Source of the DNA: Lachnospiraceae bacterium
GTDB lineage: Bacteria; Bacillota_A; Clostridia; Lachnospirales; Lachnospiraceae
Assembly: GCA_017522685.1 (NCBI GenBank)
Contig: JAFWYN010000005.1
Location: 1 to 64,000 of the forward strand
Direction of reading: 5' to 3'
Length of the DNA stretch: 64,000 nucleotides
This document shows, in pieces, positions 18,073 to 27,223 of the stretch. A program made the translations under genes and the position numbers. The notes below the pieces were generated by a model. That model made no database searches and was not told the origin of the DNA. It saw only the letters and a program-made list of their open reading frames with translations. Each line of letters starts with the position of its first letter. The first letter of the stretch is position 1.

Positions 18073-18647
18073 TTTGTACTCCTTTTCCTCTTCTCAAAAG
18101 GTACGATAGCTGAGAAAGCATCATAGTATCCCAAACCTCTTCCGTTGCAGGTCATGCTGTAGGAAATACCTGCTATGGCTCTGGACTTTTGAAAGTAACT
18201 ACCTAATACTTTATACTTTCCCCATTCTTTTGTCAAATAGTCCTCCAGCCTAACACGTGCCGTTTCACTCCTATCATACATGTCCTTCCAATAGGATTCA
18301 TAAAAAAGTGCTTCTTTCTGCAGCAATTCCCAAAAAGGATACAAAAAACAATCTTTATCTTCGGCGGTAAAATAGGGATGTTGCTCCACCATATACTTCA
18401 AAGCATCTAAATTCTGACAGCCAAATGGCAGGAAATTCACCATCCCCAACCGTTCAAAATGGGCATTGTAATACTCTGCCAGCTGACCCATGGGCTCTGT
18501 GATATCCTCAAACTCTCCGCCTTTTGCTTCCCTTATCTTGGCAATATACTCTTCCGAATACAAATTGGAAGGATTGTTTACCGGCATGTGTGCCAGCATA
18601 TGATATACCAAATCAAATACATAAGAATACATAAATTCCACTTTCAC
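18069..18647 (-). CDS. N-terminal part of the split HExxH protein
   Basis: About 190 residues. The longest frame starts at ATG 18683, inside the XRE gene, but GGAGGA four to ten bases before GTG 18647 or 18641 suggests a GTG start. The protein is helical and ends FSAIVPFEKRKRSTK, just where the acidic link of the next frame would follow. It carries no recognised motif. I interpret it with 17767-18072 as one metallopeptidase-like gene, frameshifted or joined by recoding at an AAAA-TGA site. Confidence 0.55.
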   Translation of the reverse strand: MKVEFMYSYVFDLVYHMLAHMPVNNPSNLYSEEYIAKIREAKGGEFEDITEPMGQLAEYYNAHFERLGMVNFLPFGCQNLDALKYMVEQHPYFTAEDKDCFLYPFWELLQKEALFYESYWKDMYDRSETARVRLEDYLTKEWGKYKVLGSYFQKSRAIAGISYSMTCNGRGLGYYDAFSAIVPFEKRKRSTK

Positions 18648-18669
18648 TACTCCTCCATCCTCTCTAAAG

Positions 18670-19764
18670 TTATTCGTTTCCATGTTTTAGCTCCTCCCAG
18701 ACTTGCTTTGCAAATCCTTCTGCTTCTGATAACATTTCCTTTTGAAATACCTGATTTTCCACCGCTTCCACAGCCGTATTTCCCAAACTGTCAAAGAAAC
18801 TTAGGTTCTCTTGTTCCTCATTCAAAAAACGGATTCCCTTTAAGCGATAAACCGGTGCCTCATCAAACTGCTTTGCCTGTATATAAGCCTTTTCTATTAC
18901 CTCTTTGGCCGCTTCCAAACATCCTGCCGACGCTTTGCATACTCCATACTGAGCTAAAAATATAGCCTTCAGCTTATCCGTATAAGCTATTTCGTTACTC
19001 TTCTTTATACTATCCAGAAAGTTACATGTCCACAACGCCGCCTCTGCTGCCCTTTCATCTCCTTGCTGACCATACATGCTAACCAGTCCGGTCATGGTAA
19101 ACTGCACTTGGCGAAAAAAATCCGTAAATGCCTGAAACAAATAGGGTTCTGCCTCCTTAGACTGATGCAACTCTGTAGCATGCAGGAAACCAATGATGGC
19201 ACTATTTACATGGCAAACATTATTTTGTTTTAACATCTCCAATGCTCCGGTCATATCTCCCATCATCATACAGTTATTGGCAATCTGATTGTAAATACTG
19301 ACTTCACTAATGCCCCTATCCTGATTCTGATACAGTAGCGGTATGGCTCTTCGAAATAATTCATTGGACCGTTCAATGGTCTGCTTATCCCTAGCCTCAG
19401 TGAATTTCAACTGATACATTACAGCTCCGCTATAAATCACGTAGAAATAATTAGGATATTTCTGCAGGGCTTTCTCCACTTCCTTTTCCGCACCTTCAAA
19501 GTCCTTGTCTGTAGTGAATTGTTGTATTCTGGTAACACAGTCCCGGATGCTGTCGTGTTGTTGTTCATATCCCAGCAATGCATCTACGGACAACTCAAAG
19601 AACTCCGCAATCTCCACCAACATCCTAATCTCCGGCATGGATAAACCTACTTCCCATTTGTATACGGCTCCTACGGTCACCCCTAAGGCTTCCGCCAGCT
19701 GCTCCTGAGTGAGACCCTTTCCCTTCCTTAAAGCTTTTATGTTTTCCGCTATTTTAATCTGCAT
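18670..19764 (-). CDS. XRE-family regulator with TPR-like domain
   Basis: 364 residues. The N-terminal HTH (ALRKGKGLTQEQLAEALGV... then KWEVGLSMPEIRMLVEIAEFF) covers residues 1-70. The remaining 290 residues are helical repeats typical of regulators that bind peptides. It ends just upstream of the split HExxH gene, which it probably controls or accompanies. Paralogues lie at 2129 (truncated), 23207 and 46702. Confidence 0.88.
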   Translation of the reverse strand: MQIKIAENIKALRKGKGLTQEQLAEALGVTVGAVYKWEVGLSMPEIRMLVEIAEFFELSVDALLGYEQQHDSIRDCVTRIQQFTTDKDFEGAEKEVEKALQKYPNYFYVIYSGAVMYQLKFTEARDKQTIERSNELFRRAIPLLYQNQDRGISEVSIYNQIANNCMMMGDMTGALEMLKQNNVCHVNSAIIGFLHATELHQSKEAEPYLFQAFTDFFRQVQFTMTGLVSMYGQQGDERAAEAALWTCNFLDSIKKSNEIAYTDKLKAIFLAQYGVCKASAGCLEAAKEVIEKAYIQAKQFDEAPVYRLKGIRFLNEEQENLSFFDSLGNTAVEAVENQVFQKEMLSEAEGFAKQVWEELKHGNE

Positions 19765-19891
19765 CCATTTGCACTCCTTCTTTTTCTTCTTAATACCAGT
19801 TTAGCACCTTAACGCAAAAATTGGAACACACTAATGATACATTTATGTTGTTCCAATTTCTACCAACGGTATGGGTCATATGACAAATATC

Positions 19892-21043
19892 TTAAAACTG
19901 AATATATAAATATCCATCCTCAAATCTAGCTCCTACAATCTCTTTTTCTGCAAATTCAATTGGTATTGGAAACTTTCGGCTTTCATTCCTAACGCCTACC
20001 ACCAACTCATTTTTATCCTGTTCCAATCTCAATTCTTCCTTTTCTGCAAAGGGAAGATAAATCTTAAGCCACCTTTCTTCATTGTTGATACTATAAATCT
20101 CTTTCTTAAATAACACCTCATCAGGGTCAATTTCAGCAAAAATAGCATCACCTACTTTTTCCAAAATATCTAACGTACGCAATTCTTGTTGCTGCAATTC
20201 CACATAAAAGCGCGGCACTTCACTAAAACTTTCTTTTATTTCCTGTAATCCTTCTTCTTGTCGCTTTATCCATTTATTAAAATATCCTTCCATAGCTTTT
20301 GCCGGATATATATGGTTAATCATAATGGCATCCACATTATAGTGATATAGATACAAACAGGTAAAATTACGTTTTGCTTCATTGATTACTATCTTTTCGG
20401 GTGTTGTTACTACACGCAGACTTACAACCTCCTTATTTAATAATAATTCTTGCAACCTTTGCATTTTATCCATTAAATATTCTATATCATCAAACACATT
20501 ATCCTTCGGCATGGGAACTTTCATAACCTTTTCTACAATGGGTCCTACTGTTTTTACTCCTGCTCTCTTTATCGGTAATACCTTATCTATCATTCCGGAC
20601 AACCTCTCCGGATATTTTAATAGTGCTAATGTCTCCCCCGTAGGTGCACAGTCCACAACAATCGTATCGTATTCCCCACTTTCATACACTTCTAAGATTT
20701 TAAACATGGAAAACAATTCTTCTAACCCCGGAAATACTAATAGCTCCTCCACTTCGATTCCACTTCCGCCTTTGAGCGTAATCAGTCGCTTAAAGTATTC
20801 CTTCAGATTTCCCCAACTCTTTTCACTTTCATATACTGTATCTATTTCCATTGCAAATAAGTTATCTGTAATCTTTGTGGGTTCTTTGTCAATTCTTATG
20901 TCAAAAGAATCTCCTAAACTATGTGCCTGGTCCGTACTCATCACAAGTACTCTTTTTCCGTACTTGGCTATTTTGCATGCTGTTGCCGCAGCCATACTTG
21001 TCTTTCCCACTCCACCTTTTCCGGTATATATAATCACTCTCAT
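19892..21043 (-). CDS. ArsA/Get3-family ATPase (second of a tandem pair)
   Basis: 383 residues. P-loop GKGGVGKTS at residues 8-16, switch I STDQAHSLGD (about 40), switch II DCAPTGETLALL (about 130). The C-terminal 45 residues match the ArsA HSP20-like domain. In typical ArsA/Get3 the motifs read DPAHN and GHTL, so this pair is an unusual subgroup. No arsenite cysteine set or arsB/arsD neighbour is present, so arsenic transport is unlikely. It probably works as a heterodimer with the protein encoded at 21292. Confidence 0.88.
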   Translation of the reverse strand: MRVIIYTGKGGVGKTSMAAATACKIAKYGKRVLVMSTDQAHSLGDSFDIRIDKEPTKITDNLFAMEIDTVYESEKSWGNLKEYFKRLITLKGGSGIEVEELLVFPGLEELFSMFKILEVYESGEYDTIVVDCAPTGETLALLKYPERLSGMIDKVLPIKRAGVKTVGPIVEKVMKVPMPKDNVFDDIEYLMDKMQRLQELLLNKEVVSLRVVTTPEKIVINEAKRNFTCLYLYHYNVDAIMINHIYPAKAMEGYFNKWIKRQEEGLQEIKESFSEVPRFYVELQQQELRTLDILEKVGDAIFAEIDPDEVLFKKEIYSINNEERWLKIYLPFAEKEELRLEQDKNELVVGVRNESRKFPIPIEFAEKEIVGARFEDGYLYIQF

Positions 21044-21062
21044 CTCTTACCTTCCCTTTTCT

Positions 21063-21302
21063 CTATCCTATATCCACCTTTTTAACTTTTGACGTTTGTT
21101 CCCGGCTTTGCTGTTCATTAAAAGTATGGCTTTCATTCCTTTCTTTCAACACTTCAGCCAAAACTTCCAAAGCTATCATTTTCAACTCTTTTTCAATCAC
21201 GGTTAAGTGTTCGCTTACTCTTTCCGGAAATAGCGCATAAATGGCTTTTCTCTTATATTCCCCTGCTAACTTAATTCTACCTGCAACTTCACTATTCATC
21301 AT
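21063..21302 (-). CDS. Small helical protein between two ArsA-like ATPases
   Basis: 79 residues from ATG 21302 (GGAAG upstream), overlapping the end of the first ATPase gene by 11 bp. It is mostly one or two amphipathic helices (VSEHLTVIEKELKMIALEVLAEVLKE), with a polar tail ending KKVDIG. No family recognised. Its fixed place between the ATPases suggests an adaptor or a client of the ATPase pair. Confidence 0.7.
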   Translation of the reverse strand: MMNSEVAGRIKLAGEYKRKAIYALFPERVSEHLTVIEKELKMIALEVLAEVLKERNESHTFNEQQSREQTSKVKKVDIG

Positions 21303-22473
21303 AACCCGCACTTCCTTTCTCAAATACAATCTTTAATACTTCTTCCTCAAATTTTGCCCCTGTAACTGTATAATTACGAAGAATATTCGGAAGCGGAATA
21401 TTCCGCTTAAAATTGCCTATTTTTATAACAATATCTGTATTGCCCTGATATAAATCAATATTTGATTTATCTGTACACGGTAAAAATACATCCAATTGAT
21501 ATCCTGTCTCTATCTGCTTAAAACATTCTCTTTCTGTAACAATTTTCTCTTCAAAAACTGCTTTATCAGTTAATACATCCTCAACAATTCTTCTGACATT
21601 CTCTACACCTCTTAATTCTTCCTCATACCAGGGTATCTCAAATATCGGAAGTACCGAAAAAGTCTCTTTCAGGCAAGCTACATATTCCCTTTGAATCGCA
21701 AGCCATTGCTTGAAAAAGTCATTATTAATATCCTCCGGAAGAATTCTGTTAATATAAAGACCATCCACATTGAAATTGTAAAGATTCATGTACATATAAT
21801 TTCGTTTTGTTTCCTCCACAACCATTTTTTCCGGTGTGGTTACTATCCTTATACTTGTAACAGCCCTATTTTTTAACAGCTCCTGCAATTCTACTAACTT
21901 CAAGTACATTTTTTCAATATCACTCATTGCACTTTTATTAGGCATCTCAACCTTAAACACTGACTTCGATATAGGCGCCAGCATCCTAACACCAACTTTA
22001 CCAATCGGAAAGAGCTTCTCCATATACCACGAAAGCAATTCCGGGAACTTCAATAACGCAAGCGTTTCACCTGTCGGCGCACAATCCACTATAATTCTCT
22101 CATATCTTTCACTATTATAGAGGTCAGCTATTTTAAGTAAAGAAAACAATTCTTCCATTCCCGGCATCATTCCCATATCCTGAAGATTGGAACTACCACT
22201 TTCCAATAATACCTTTCCCAAATAACTCATAATGGAAGAAAAATCATTTTCCATAACATATTCCGGATCAATTTCATAAATATCTAAATTCGGAAGCACT
22301 TGTTCCGCTTCTTTTCCTAACTTGTGTTCAAATATATCTCCCAGGTTATGAGCCATATCCGTGCTGACAAGTATGGTCTTTTTTCCTTCTTCTGCACTCT
22401 TAATCGCATGTGCTGCTGCGATACTGCTTTTTCCTACTCCACCTTTTCCTGTAAAAATATAAATTCTATTCAT
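21292..22473 (-). CDS. ArsA/Get3-family ATPase (first of a tandem pair)
   Basis: 393 residues from ATG 22473, with GGAGG eight bases upstream. P-loop GKGGVGKSS, switch I STDMAHNLGD, switch II DCAPTGETLALL. The last 50 residues form a beta-rich ArsA HSP20-like domain (RNIPLPNILRNYTVTGAKFEE). About 35-40 percent identical by eye to the ATPase at 19892, so they arose by tandem duplication. ArsA is two ATPase halves in one chain and Get3 is a homodimer; two linked single-domain genes could make a heterodimer. Likely controlled by the MarR regulator just upstream. Confidence 0.88.
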   Translation of the reverse strand: MNRIYIFTGKGGVGKSSIAAAHAIKSAEEGKKTILVSTDMAHNLGDIFEHKLGKEAEQVLPNLDIYEIDPEYVMENDFSSIMSYLGKVLLESGSSNLQDMGMMPGMEELFSLLKIADLYNSERYERIIVDCAPTGETLALLKFPELLSWYMEKLFPIGKVGVRMLAPISKSVFKVEMPNKSAMSDIEKMYLKLVELQELLKNRAVTSIRIVTTPEKMVVEETKRNYMYMNLYNFNVDGLYINRILPEDINNDFFKQWLAIQREYVACLKETFSVLPIFEIPWYEEELRGVENVRRIVEDVLTDKAVFEEKIVTERECFKQIETGYQLDVFLPCTDKSNIDLYQGNTDIVIKIGNFKRNIPLPNILRNYTVTGAKFEEEVLKIVFEKGSAGYDE

Positions 22474-22510
22474 AATTCGTTCCTCCACAAATTTCTTTCT
22501 CCGAATATTT

Positions 22511-22526
22511 CCACATTCGAAGTATT
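22511..22526. promoter_or_regulatory. Putative MarR operator before the ArsA pair
   Basis: The minus strand reads AATACTTCGAATGTGG, whose AATACTTCGA core also occurs twice at the MarR promoter (23089 and 23124). It lies 38 bp upstream of the first ATPase start. Confidence 0.5.
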
Positions 22527-22564
22527 ATCCTTTTTATAAGGCAGCTTTTAGCCGCCTTACGTCG

Positions 22565-23062
22565 CTACTGTATGGTAATTCTTCGTACCTTTTTCGGTGT
22601 TTCTTCTTTCCTTTTCTCTTGTTGCAGTACCTCTTTAATCTTATTTGTCATTTTATGAAAAAGCTCTATTTCTTCTTTGGTAAAGGAACTCATAACCATT
22701 ATTCCGTAATGTAATAATTCATTAACCAAATTCTGAAACTGCACCCTTCCTTTTTCACTAAATCCGATAATTACTACTCTCTTATCCTCTTTAGAACGGG
22801 TCCTCACTATCAGTTCATTCTTTTCCATTCGATTTATAATTCCCGTCGCTGTGTTTAGAGGTACATGTATATATTCCGCAATTTCTGTCATGTTGACCTC
22901 ATTTTTCTGATAGAGTAACCAGAAAATTAATACTTCATTTTTAGTACAATTAAGAAAAATGTTTTCCCATATATTCGAAGACAACAATTCCTTAACTTCC
23001 TCTATGTATTCTATAATCACCTGAAATGTCTCTTGAGATATTCCTTGTTCATCCAGTTTCAT
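22565..23062 (-). CDS. MarR-family regulator of the ArsA operon
   Basis: 165 residues from ATG 23062 (GAGGAG five bases upstream). A winged-helix DNA-binding core (about residues 40-110; MTEIAEYIHVPLNTATGIINRMEKNELIVRTRSKEDKR-type pattern with the wing RSKEDKRVV) is followed by dimerising helices. The tail is basic and 30 residues long. Its promoter holds repeated AATACTTCG motifs, suggesting autorepression and control of the two downstream ATPases. Confidence 0.88.
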   Translation of the reverse strand: MKLDEQGISQETFQVIIEYIEEVKELLSSNIWENIFLNCTKNEVLIFWLLYQKNEVNMTEIAEYIHVPLNTATGIINRMEKNELIVRTRSKEDKRVVIIGFSEKGRVQFQNLVNELLHYGIMVMSSFTKEEIELFHKMTNKIKEVLQQEKRKEETPKKVRRITIQ

Positions 23063-23088
23063 AATAACTCCTCTATAACACTTCCCCA

Positions 23089-23143
23089 AATACTTCGAGC
23101 CTCGAATTATTTTAATTCTACCTCCGAAGTATTTATTTGTCAA
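23089..23143 (-). promoter_or_regulatory. MarR promoter with operators
   Basis: On the minus strand: TTGACA (23138-23143), a 17-bp spacer and TAGAAT (23115-23120), a near-consensus sigma-A promoter. The spacer holds AATACTTCGG (23124-23133). Downstream lies the palindrome TTCGAG-C-CTCGAA (23094-23106), itself extended by AATAC. Repressor binding here would block the polymerase. Confidence 0.75.
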
Positions 23144-23206
23144 GTACTATTATTCAAAAAGGCTGATGAATTTTACGTCCGCAATCCATCAGCCTTGTGT
23201 TTTGCA

Positions 23207-24295
23207 TTATTCACTTAACATCTTAATAATCTCTTGGAACTCCGGTTTCTCCCTCACTGTGTCGAATTCCGGCTCAGTCAAACTCTCGTCACGCAAGATA
23301 ATCCTTAGTGGTCTGGAATCAACTCTGTCCCAATTTACCCGTTTATAAGTTCTCTCACCCAGTAATAAGCTGTCGACCGTCTCCTCCTCAGGACGGTTAT
23401 CAAAAGCAATGGCGGCTTCTGCTGCAATCCGTAACTGCTCAAGGGCTTCCTCTTCCCTCCCCAGCTGTAGCAAAAACTTGGCACCCCAATAATGATTATC
23501 TTCATTACACCATGTGGCAAATCTGGGATGATTATCATTCATCAGATTTTCTAAAGCATAGCATTTATCTAATACCTTAATTGCATCTTCCGCAGGAAGC
23601 AGATGCATCAAATGATCCATGGCATCCATAATATGATCATAGGCTTCCGCCATATACTTTCTGGTATGAGACAGCTTTTCTTCCTCCTTCAAAGCCCACC
23701 AAATAGAACGTTCCCTGCACCATTCCATATTGGGAAGTGTTTCATATATAGCACGCCCCATGGCTTTTCTGCCCATCAAACAATGTTGAAATGCCAACCG
23801 GGCAGTAGACTCCATGCGTATGTCTACATCCGGACAATACTTCACGATACGTTCACCCAAAGCTACGATTTCTCCATCATACTTCTCTTGATTCTCCTTC
23901 CAATTAGGAATATCAGCATCATCGCTTGTGCTTAAAAACAAAGAATACATCAATTGATTCAGCAAAACATAATTATTTGGATATTCTGCTACCCCTTCCC
24001 TACTAATCCGAATACATTCCTCTATATTTGCTACACTGACAGCCTTCTGAAAATTCTGCTGATATCGCTCCACCGCCTGCTTTTCCACAGTTTCGTCCAC
24101 ACCCAGCAGTTTATCCACAGAGATACCAAAAAAGCCTGCAATGGTTGGCACCAGTTCCATATCCGGATAACAGGTACCCTTTTCCCAACGGGACACAGAC
24201 TGGCAGGACACTCCCAACACTTCTGCAAACTCCTCCTGGGTAATCTCCCTTTCCTTTCGAAGTCTCTTAATTATTTCTCCTACTTTTAGTTTCAT
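23207..24295 (-). CDS. XRE-family regulator with TPR-like domain
   Basis: 362 residues from ATG 24295 (GAGGAAG upstream). The HTH spans residues 5-60 (LRKEREITQEEFAEVLGVS, then SRWEKGTCYPDMELVPTIAGFF). The rest is a helical repeat domain rich in Trp, Glu and Leu. Similar layout to the regulators at 18670 and 46702. Targets unknown. Confidence 0.88.
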   Translation of the reverse strand: MKLKVGEIIKRLRKEREITQEEFAEVLGVSCQSVSRWEKGTCYPDMELVPTIAGFFGISVDKLLGVDETVEKQAVERYQQNFQKAVSVANIEECIRISREGVAEYPNNYVLLNQLMYSLFLSTSDDADIPNWKENQEKYDGEIVALGERIVKYCPDVDIRMESTARLAFQHCLMGRKAMGRAIYETLPNMEWCRERSIWWALKEEEKLSHTRKYMAEAYDHIMDAMDHLMHLLPAEDAIKVLDKCYALENLMNDNHPRFATWCNEDNHYWGAKFLLQLGREEEALEQLRIAAEAAIAFDNRPEEETVDSLLLGERTYKRVNWDRVDSRPLRIILRDESLTEPEFDTVREKPEFQEIIKMLSE

Positions 24296-24407
24296 ACAAT
24301 CTTCCTCACTTATCTTTTCGGAAAGTAGCGCTCTTTCTGATTGTATTGTATAAAAAACCGTAGGGATATGCAATGTCACGTTATGAGAGAATTTTTCACC
24401 ATTTTGG

Positions 24408-26279
24408 TTAATTTTCTACGTACTCCTCCATTTCTGCCTGATTCTCCGCAATAAAGCCTCCTGCCTCTGCTTCTGCTATGGATTTATCCAACATAGCCAG
24501 ATATTCTGCATTTCTCTTAGCCTTCAAGCCCTCGATATCAATTACCACCGTCCGTGCCTCACCGGTCAAGGGACTTCTCTCTTGGTAGTCATACAACACA
24601 AAGTATTCTTTCTTGCATGACACACTTGTCACATTTCTGTCCATTCTTTCCCACACCGGGTAAGCAAAGGGCTCTAAATGGGTCATTCTGGACAGTTGCT
24701 TGGAATCATAAGCCTCATAAGCAGGCAGATACTCTCTCTTTTCCTCTTCCTGCTTATAAAAAGCCCTGAATACTTCCTTATGTGCTCCCAAATCCTTGGC
24801 AAAATCAGGACGGCTCTTCAGATTCTCCCTTAGATACATATCATAGGTCAAAAGCTCCCGATACACGCACCTATACTGTCCGTCATACTCGCAGGCAAAC
24901 TCCAATAGCATCTGATAGCGATAGCTTCTGGCAGGGCTGTTAACAAAATAGCCCCTCTTCTCATAAAAGTCTGCCAAAGCTTCATACAAAGCAAAGGGCG
25001 TCTCAAAAGCCTGCTCCAAAAACTGCAGGGTATGCACAAACTGATTGCTGTTGTAATACAGCTCCACCATTTCCTCTATTTTTTTCAAACGTAGCACATC
25101 ATCGAAGCTTAACCATTTGGTAAACAGCACTTCGTAAGGTGCCTTATCCGTATAATAAATACCGTACTCTGCGGCTCTCTCGCACATTTCCGAACCCTTC
25201 AACACCTTTAAAAAGCCCAGCTGCAGCTGTTCCGGCTCCATGGCATAGACACGGTTGAAGGACCGGCCAAAGCTCTCATAATCTTCATAGGGTAGTCCCG
25301 CAATCAAATCCAGATGCTGATGCACATTCTTGCCGGCATTAATACGTGCTACCACTGTCGCCAGTTTCTCCACATCCATCACCCGATGTATAGCTTCCAA
25401 AGTCTTCGGATTGGTGGACTGCACACCGATTTCCAATTGTACCAGACCGGGACGCATCTGTCCCAACAGTTTCAGTTCTTCCTCGTTTAAAAGATCCGCT
25501 GCTATTTCAAAGTGAAAATTTGTGACACCATTGTCATTATCCAGCAAGTACTTCCAGACAGAAGCAGCATGTTCATGGTTACAATTAAAGGTTCTGTCCA
25601 CAAACTTTACTTGTTTCACCTTCTTGTCCAAGAAAAACTGCAACTCCTTCTTTACGACACTCATGTCACGTAGTCTTACCTTTTTATCGATGGAGCTTAA
25701 GCAATAGCTGCAACGGAAAGGACAGCCCCGGCTGGATTCATAATAAATGATACGATTCTGAAAAGGCTCCATATCCTCGTACAAAAAGGGCAAGGTACTG
25801 ATATCCGTAAGCTCTCTGGGTGTGGTAAAACCTCCCGGAAGACAAAGCCCCGGAATCGCTGCAAACCGACCCTCCTCACAGTTTTCCCGGTTTACATAAT
25901 ATCCCAGTAACTCCCGAAAGGTGGCCTCTCCTTCTCCAATCATTATTCCTGCCAGCTGAGGATACTTCTCCAATAATCCGGGCGCATCATAAGTCACCTC
26001 CGGGCCTCCCAACCAAATGGGTACCTGAGGCATCAGCTTGCCAAGCTCCGTCACCAATTCCAGCATCTGCTCAATGTTCCAAATATAACAGGAAAGCCCG
26101 ATGACATCCGGCTTTCTCTGATAAATATCCGCCAAAACATCCGTAAAGGCGTGATTTATGGTATACTCTGCAATCTCCACATGCTCCTGCAGTTCTTCCC
26201 CGACATAAGCCCGCAGACTGTAAAGAGCAGGATTGGAATGTATGTATTTCGCATTCAGTGCCACCAGTAAAAATTTCAT
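24408..26279 (-). CDS. B12-binding radical SAM protein (DUF4080 type)
   Basis: 623 residues. An N-terminal cobalamin-binding domain (residues 1-130; ends GLSCYIWNIEQ) is followed by a radical SAM core with the cluster motif RGCPFRCSYC (about residue 190). The C-terminus is a DUF4080 domain. It uses a 4Fe-4S cluster and cobalamin, probably for a methyl or radical transfer. The substrate is unknown. Its ATG overlaps the stop of the Rpn-like nuclease gene by 4 bp. Confidence 0.92.
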   Translation of the reverse strand: MKFLLVALNAKYIHSNPALYSLRAYVGEELQEHVEIAEYTINHAFTDVLADIYQRKPDVIGLSCYIWNIEQMLELVTELGKLMPQVPIWLGGPEVTYDAPGLLEKYPQLAGIMIGEGEATFRELLGYYVNRENCEEGRFAAIPGLCLPGGFTTPRELTDISTLPFLYEDMEPFQNRIIYYESSRGCPFRCSYCLSSIDKKVRLRDMSVVKKELQFFLDKKVKQVKFVDRTFNCNHEHAASVWKYLLDNDNGVTNFHFEIAADLLNEEELKLLGQMRPGLVQLEIGVQSTNPKTLEAIHRVMDVEKLATVVARINAGKNVHQHLDLIAGLPYEDYESFGRSFNRVYAMEPEQLQLGFLKVLKGSEMCERAAEYGIYYTDKAPYEVLFTKWLSFDDVLRLKKIEEMVELYYNSNQFVHTLQFLEQAFETPFALYEALADFYEKRGYFVNSPARSYRYQMLLEFACEYDGQYRCVYRELLTYDMYLRENLKSRPDFAKDLGAHKEVFRAFYKQEEEKREYLPAYEAYDSKQLSRMTHLEPFAYPVWERMDRNVTSVSCKKEYFVLYDYQERSPLTGEARTVVIDIEGLKAKRNAEYLAMLDKSIAEAEAGGFIAENQAEMEEYVEN

Positions 26280-27223
26280 AGGCTTCTTCTTAACCCTTCC
26301 TCAAACTCTTCTATTTTAGAACATCTTGCTGCTATCTTTACCCATCCATTCAGAACATCTATATCCGTCTGTTCCACAATGGCTGCTTCCAATACTTCAG
26401 AAATTATTCCTATATCTCCCAGAATATCTAACAACAAATCCTGTACTCCCTGAGTTATTCCTTGAGTTATTCCCTGACTGATTCCTCTCTCTATTCCATC
26501 AGCTAATCCTTCTTCATAACCTTCCCTTCGAAGATTTGCCAAATGCAACTCTTCGTTATATTCAAATATACTCACTTCCATCGCCTCCGCCCGGTTCTTC
26601 TTCAAAAACTCCGCCAAGATATCTTCTTTGATACATTCTGTAATCGTCCGCTCCACAGCCTGTTCAATGGGCATCTGCATAGCATACCCTCTTACTTTTT
26701 CCGTATATTGCATATATTCTCTTAAAGTTTTACAATTACTCAAAATCTCTGCATTATTCCCCGCATTGATATTCAGCACGGTTACCATCAGTTCCAGTTC
26801 CGGTTCATCCTGTTTCTTCGAAAAAGCATCCGACAGCTTATACACTCTTCTCTCCGGTTGCTTTTCCCTGCCATTATAAAATACAATGAATTTCGGTGTC
26901 GGTATCTTTACTAATGTAGTTCCGTATAAATCACTGTCCTTTACAATATTTTGTAATAGCTTCGATACATACAATAAATCTCTCAGTGGAATATTAGGAT
27001 TCACTGTTGACTGGTGCTCATACAGATTTACCTGGAAATTAAAGAGAAATGACACATCATTTTTCATATTCATATAGATAGCATTCTGCAGAGTATTAAT
27101 CTCCAAACCGTTCACATCTGTATAATGCGTTCCGTTCACTGCATTATACAGGCTTAACAGCTCCTTCTTGTCCAGATATAACATTCGAAAAATAGAATCC
27201 TTGTAGTTACGTTGCATTTTCAT
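26276..27223 (-). CDS. Rpn-like PD-(D/E)XK nuclease/putative transposase
   Basis: 315 residues, ATG 27223 behind GGAGGG. The N-terminal domain (DSIFRMLYLDKKELLSLYNAVNG; KNDVSFLFNFQVNLYEHQST) is the Rpn-type nuclease fold. A catalytic Asp and a Glu-x-Gln pattern are visible (NDVSFL, LYEHQS). Near residue 245 a GISQGITQGITQGVQD repeat links to a short helical tail. Rpn proteins can promote recombination and, in some cases, defence. It precedes the DUF4080 gene with an ATGA overlap. Confidence 0.82.
   Translation of the reverse strand: MKMQRNYKDSIFRMLYLDKKELLSLYNAVNGTHYTDVNGLEINTLQNAIYMNMKNDVSFLFNFQVNLYEHQSTVNPNIPLRDLLYVSKLLQNIVKDSDLYGTTLVKIPTPKFIVFYNGREKQPERRVYKLSDAFSKKQDEPELELMVTVLNINAGNNAEILSNCKTLREYMQYTEKVRGYAMQMPIEQAVERTITECIKEDILAEFLKKNRAEAMEVSIFEYNEELHLANLRREGYEEGLADGIERGISQGITQGITQGVQDLLLDILGDIGIISEVLEAAIVEQTDIDVLNGWVKIAARCSKIEEFEEGLRRSL

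Noticed and set aside
19892..22473. Arsenic resistance operon
   Set aside because: No arsB, arsC, arsD or arsR gene and no arsenite-binding cysteine set in the ATPases.
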